A stretch of 64,000 nt of DNA from Endozoicomonas numazuensis (lineage in GTDB: Bacteria; Pseudomonadota; Gammaproteobacteria; Pseudomonadales; Endozoicomonadaceae), in contig NZ_JOKH01000004.1 in assembly GCF_000722635.1 (NCBI RefSeq), forward strand, positions 246,285 through 310,284, in the 5' to 3' direction. The notes under the pieces are model-generated. The model made no database searches. It was not told the DNA's origin and worked only from the letters and a program-made list of their open reading frames with translations. Positions 62,092 through 64,000 of this stretch are shown here, in pieces. The position numbers were made by a program, and so were the translations under genes. The number at the start of each line of letters is the position of its first letter. The first letter of the stretch is position 1.

Positions 62092-63000
62092 ATGACCATT
62101 TTCGCATTTCTTTCAGGCGTCCTGCTCACCTGGCTGGTGATGTCGGGTTTGTTATCCCAACTGATCAGTTTAATCATCAGTATCTGGTGGCCTTCTTCCA
62201 AAAGAGAGCGGGGTATGCTGGCTGATCAATGGCTCCTGAACAGTGGGGTTTCAACATCTTCCGGCTGGAGACTTATTGGTTATTGGCGTGATACCTCCGA
62301 CTATGGTCAGGCTTGCTCAGAACTGGCGGGGCTTCTTGCAGACAAAGCCTGTCTCTCCAATCAGGATAAGGTTCTGGATGTTGGGTTCTCCAGTTATGAC
62401 CAGCTTCTGGTTTGGCTGGATTACTATCAGGTCGAGTCATTGACCGCACTGGCAGAAACTGAGCAGCTACTGGCAGGTGCACAGGATCAGTGCGATCACT
62501 ATGATCAGTTGAAACTGGAAAGAGGCAACGAACTGGAACTGGCTAAGTTCGATGCAGACTCTTTTGACAAACTGTTGGCTCTCGACTGTGCCTACCACTT
62601 TGAAAACAAACCTCAGTTCTTTCAGAACGCCAGAAAAGTAATAAAGACAGGTGGATGTCTTACCTTGACCGACATGGTTCTTAGCCGTCCCTACAAAGAT
62701 CGTATGGAACAAAGGATGGTGAACCTGCTGGCACGCTCTTGTGGTATTTCTGTGAAAGGTTTAATGGTTCACCAAAAATATGAATCGACTCTGAAAGAAG
62801 CAGGCTATGAGAACGTAGAGTTTGTGGATATCAGTCAGGATGTCCTCTCCGGCTTCTGTTTCTGGTTCTCTCAGCACTACCGTCAACTGTCGCCTGTTAC
62901 CCGATCTAAAGTCTGGATTCGGTTAAGGTTGCTGGTTTGGTTTATCCGCTGGATGCAGCATCGTGGATTACTAGAATACCACGTGATTTCAGCACGATGA
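62092..63000 (+). CDS. Membrane-anchored SAM-dependent methyltransferase
   Basis: The 302-residue protein (from ATG 62092) begins with a hydrophobic anchor FAFLSGVLLTWLVMSGLLSQ (residues 4-23). A class I methyltransferase domain follows with motif I VLDVGFSSYDQLLVWL, LLALDCAYHFENKPQFFQNA as the catalytic segment and GGCLTLTDMVLS as the motif III strand. Motif I is unusual: the family's E/DxGxGxG is reduced to DVGFSS. The C-terminus is strongly basic. The substrate is unknown; small-molecule or lipid methylation is possible. No ribosome binding site is strong, because the 124-bp element lies just upstream. Confidence 0.75.
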   Translation: MTIFAFLSGVLLTWLVMSGLLSQLISLIISIWWPSSKRERGMLADQWLLNSGVSTSSGWRLIGYWRDTSDYGQACSELAGLLADKACLSNQDKVLDVGFSSYDQLLVWLDYYQVESLTALAETEQLLAGAQDQCDHYDQLKLERGNELELAKFDADSFDKLLALDCAYHFENKPQFFQNARKVIKTGGCLTLTDMVLSRPYKDRMEQRMVNLLARSCGISVKGLMVHQKYESTLKEAGYENVEFVDISQDVLSGFCFWFSQHYRQLSPVTRSKVWIRLRLLVWFIRWMQHRGLLEYHVISAR

Positions 63001-63017
63001 TGACAACTTTATTTCAT

Positions 63018-63185
63018 TATCCACAATAACTGTGGATAACCTTGTGACTTCTTTTTGGATACATCTCAAACCCCCATTAAATGGGGGTTTTTTATGAACT
63101 GGTTAAAAAGTGATCAGTTCTTTTTGTGAGTGTTTTAAGGATGTCGTCTAGTTTCGGTTATCGAAAAGTAAATGGGTGTGGATAA
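63018..63185. promoter_or_regulatory. Three perfect DnaA boxes
   Basis: TTATCCACA at 63018-63026, its inverted copy TGTGGATAA at 63032-63040 and a third TGTGGATAA at 63177-63185 all equal the strongest DnaA consensus. They surround a terminator. This is not an origin by itself: no dnaA gene, A/T-rich unwinding region or further boxes are seen. It may titrate DnaA or control the downstream ANTAR gene. Confidence 0.6.
63068..63096 (+). terminator. Rho-independent terminator after the methyltransferase
   Basis: AAACCCCCAT and ATGGGGGTTT form a ten-base stem with the loop TAA, continuing into six T in a row. It lies 67 bases beyond the stop. Confidence 0.93.
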
Positions 63186-63291
63186 GTATTTATTCTAGCG
63201 CTGCTGCTTCTTTCTTAATGCTCTGGTACAGGCTTTGCTTAAAAACAGCCTGTGAATAGTTTTCAGAAAAGGGAAGAGAGTGGCTCAGGTT

Positions 63292-63879
63292 ATGAATTCA
63301 GTGTTGTTGATAGGAACCCGTTCATCTCGTATGTCAGTATTGAACCGGGCACTGAATGAGTTTGGTTATGAAGTGATGGATCGACAAGAGCTGGCTGAAG
63401 ATCTGGTAACCGTTGTGACCAGTCTATCACCCGATATCCTCGTGATTGGTTTGGATAAACCAGCCCCCTCACTTCTGGAAAAGCTTTCATTGATCAGCAA
63501 GAGTGCTCCGCTCCCTGTTGTTATGTTTGTAGAACAAACGACCGACAACATTGTCCAGCAGGCCATAAGATCGGGTGTTAATGCTTATATTGTGGCTGAC
63601 CTCCAACCCCAGCGACTCAAAACCATCATAGATATAGCCGTGGCACGTTTTCAGGAATACCAGTCATTGAGAGATGAGCTTGAGCAGACCCGCAATCGCC
63701 TGGAAGATCGAAAGCTACTGGACAAGGCCAAGGGCTTATTGATGTCCAGGCAGGGTATTAGTGAAGATCAGGCTTATAAAAAGCTGAGAAAGATGGCGAT
63801 GGATAAAGGTGAAACTCTGGCGGCTGTGGCCAGGAATGTGATTGATGTTTTCAACATGCTGGAAGAAAAAGCGTCATGA
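63292..63879 (+). CDS. ANTAR-domain antitermination regulator with a degenerate receiver (NasT/AmiR-like)
   Basis: The 195-residue protein has an N-terminal response-regulator fold (SVLLIGTRSS to about residue 120) and a C-terminal ANTAR RNA-binding domain with KLLDKAKGLLMSRQGISEDQ followed by AYKKLRKMAMDKGETLAAVA. The receiver lacks the acidic pair (GT instead of DD) and the phospho-acceptor position reads PDILVIGLDKP with Gly where Asp is expected. It therefore probably does not use phosphorylation, like AmiR. NasT proteins bind leader hairpins of nitrate-assimilation genes. A GTG at 63280 with GGGAAG is a good alternative start. Confidence 0.85.
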   Translation: MNSVLLIGTRSSRMSVLNRALNEFGYEVMDRQELAEDLVTVVTSLSPDILVIGLDKPAPSLLEKLSLISKSAPLPVVMFVEQTTDNIVQQAIRSGVNAYIVADLQPQRLKTIIDIAVARFQEYQSLRDELEQTRNRLEDRKLLDKAKGLLMSRQGISEDQAYKKLRKMAMDKGETLAAVARNVIDVFNMLEEKAS

Positions 63880-63897
63880 CCGGAAGAATGATCGCTG

Positions 63898-63927
63898 TTG
63901 GTGCATGTTTTCAGTGCGGTGCACCAA
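63898..63927 (+). terminator. Hairpin after the ANTAR gene
   Basis: TTGGTGCA and TGCACCAA form an eight-base stem with a 14-base loop, 18 bases after the stop. There is no clear T-run; it could be a terminator. Confidence 0.5.
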
Positions 63928-63984
63928 ACTGAAATAAAATGAGAGAAAATTCACAAAATAAGCATAGTTAGATATAGGAAATAG

Positions 63985-64000
63985 TTGGCACGCAGAATGC
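63985..64000 (+). promoter_or_regulatory. Sigma-54 promoter at the window edge
   Basis: TTGGCACGCAGAATGC has the -24 GG and -12 GC with exactly ten bases between, and TGGCAC matches the consensus. The downstream gene lies outside the window; next to a NasT-like regulator, a nitrogen-controlled nitrate or nitrite assimilation operon is likely. NtrC sites were not recognised. Confidence 0.8.

Noticed and set aside
63018-63185. Chromosomal replication origin
   Set aside because: Three DnaA boxes alone, without dnaA, dnaN, gidA or an A/T-rich unwinding region, do not support an origin.

Overview
The window reads as chromosomal DNA of a gammaproteobacterium of the Pseudomonas/Oceanospirillales side of the tree, probably a marine or host-associated one. 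The best evidence is gene order: nrdR, ribD, ribE, ribBA, ribH, nusB, thiL, pgpA, ribA, dxs, ispA and xseB follow one another much as in Pseudomonas, but insertions of orphan genes and short repeats interrupt the series. The many small non-autonomous repeats, lineage-specific exported proteins and decaying genes resemble Endozoicomonas-type genomes; that genus guess is inference only.

Layout. 0-9 kb (minus strand): lnt, a LysE remnant, corC, ybeY and ybeZ, then dapB, a 527-residue orphan and miaB. 9-14.5 kb: an exported orphan, a DUF1820 gene, a two-gene unit with a 674-residue protein whose C-terminal half carries kinase-type catalytic motifs, and a membrane protein. 14.5-19 kb: thiE-hemL, an exported orphan containing a G8 tract, and radA. 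19-25 kb: a dicarboxylate/amino-acid symporter, hmp and nsrR around a near-perfect NsrR operator, and two tandem methyltransferases. 25-34.5 kb: a glutamate decarboxylase with a terminator-like hairpin in its leader, a YdiJ-type FAD/Fe-S dehydrogenase, ettA, glyA and nrdR. 34.8-39.6 kb: an accessory insert (CaCA antiporter, thioesterase, DUF1186/SEC-C protein, a VOC gene cut by one stop codon, an RBBP9-like hydrolase). 39.6-52.2 kb: the riboflavin-nusB-thiL-pgpA block, an exported gene destroyed by frameshifts and a repeat insertion, a retropepsin-like protease, ribA, dxs-ispA-xseB. 52.4-64 kb: a small orphan, two AGCS symporters, two equal-length CstA-type transporters flanking a secreted 594-residue orphan, a membrane-anchored methyltransferase, and an ANTAR regulator followed by a sigma-54 promoter at the window edge.

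Three families of miniature inverted-repeat elements are visible. A 124-bp element bounded by TA occurs three times and a 162-bp element bounded by TA occurs as two full copies and one truncated copy. A 136-bp element bounded by TTA occurs once. They have reshaped genes: the 162-bp family supplies the last codons and stop of lnt and sits between ispA and dxs, and a 124-bp copy interrupts an exported-protein gene whose reading frame is restored when the element plus one TA is removed on paper.

The genes group into flavin and thiamine cofactor supply (ribD/E/BA/H/A, thiE/L), isoprenoid precursors (dxs, ispA), one-carbon and dNTP control (glyA, nrdR), envelope biogenesis (lnt, pgpA), NO detoxification (hmp-nsrR), and peptide/amino-acid/carboxylate uptake (AGCS, CstA, DAACS). 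No rRNA, tRNA or CRISPR array was recognised.
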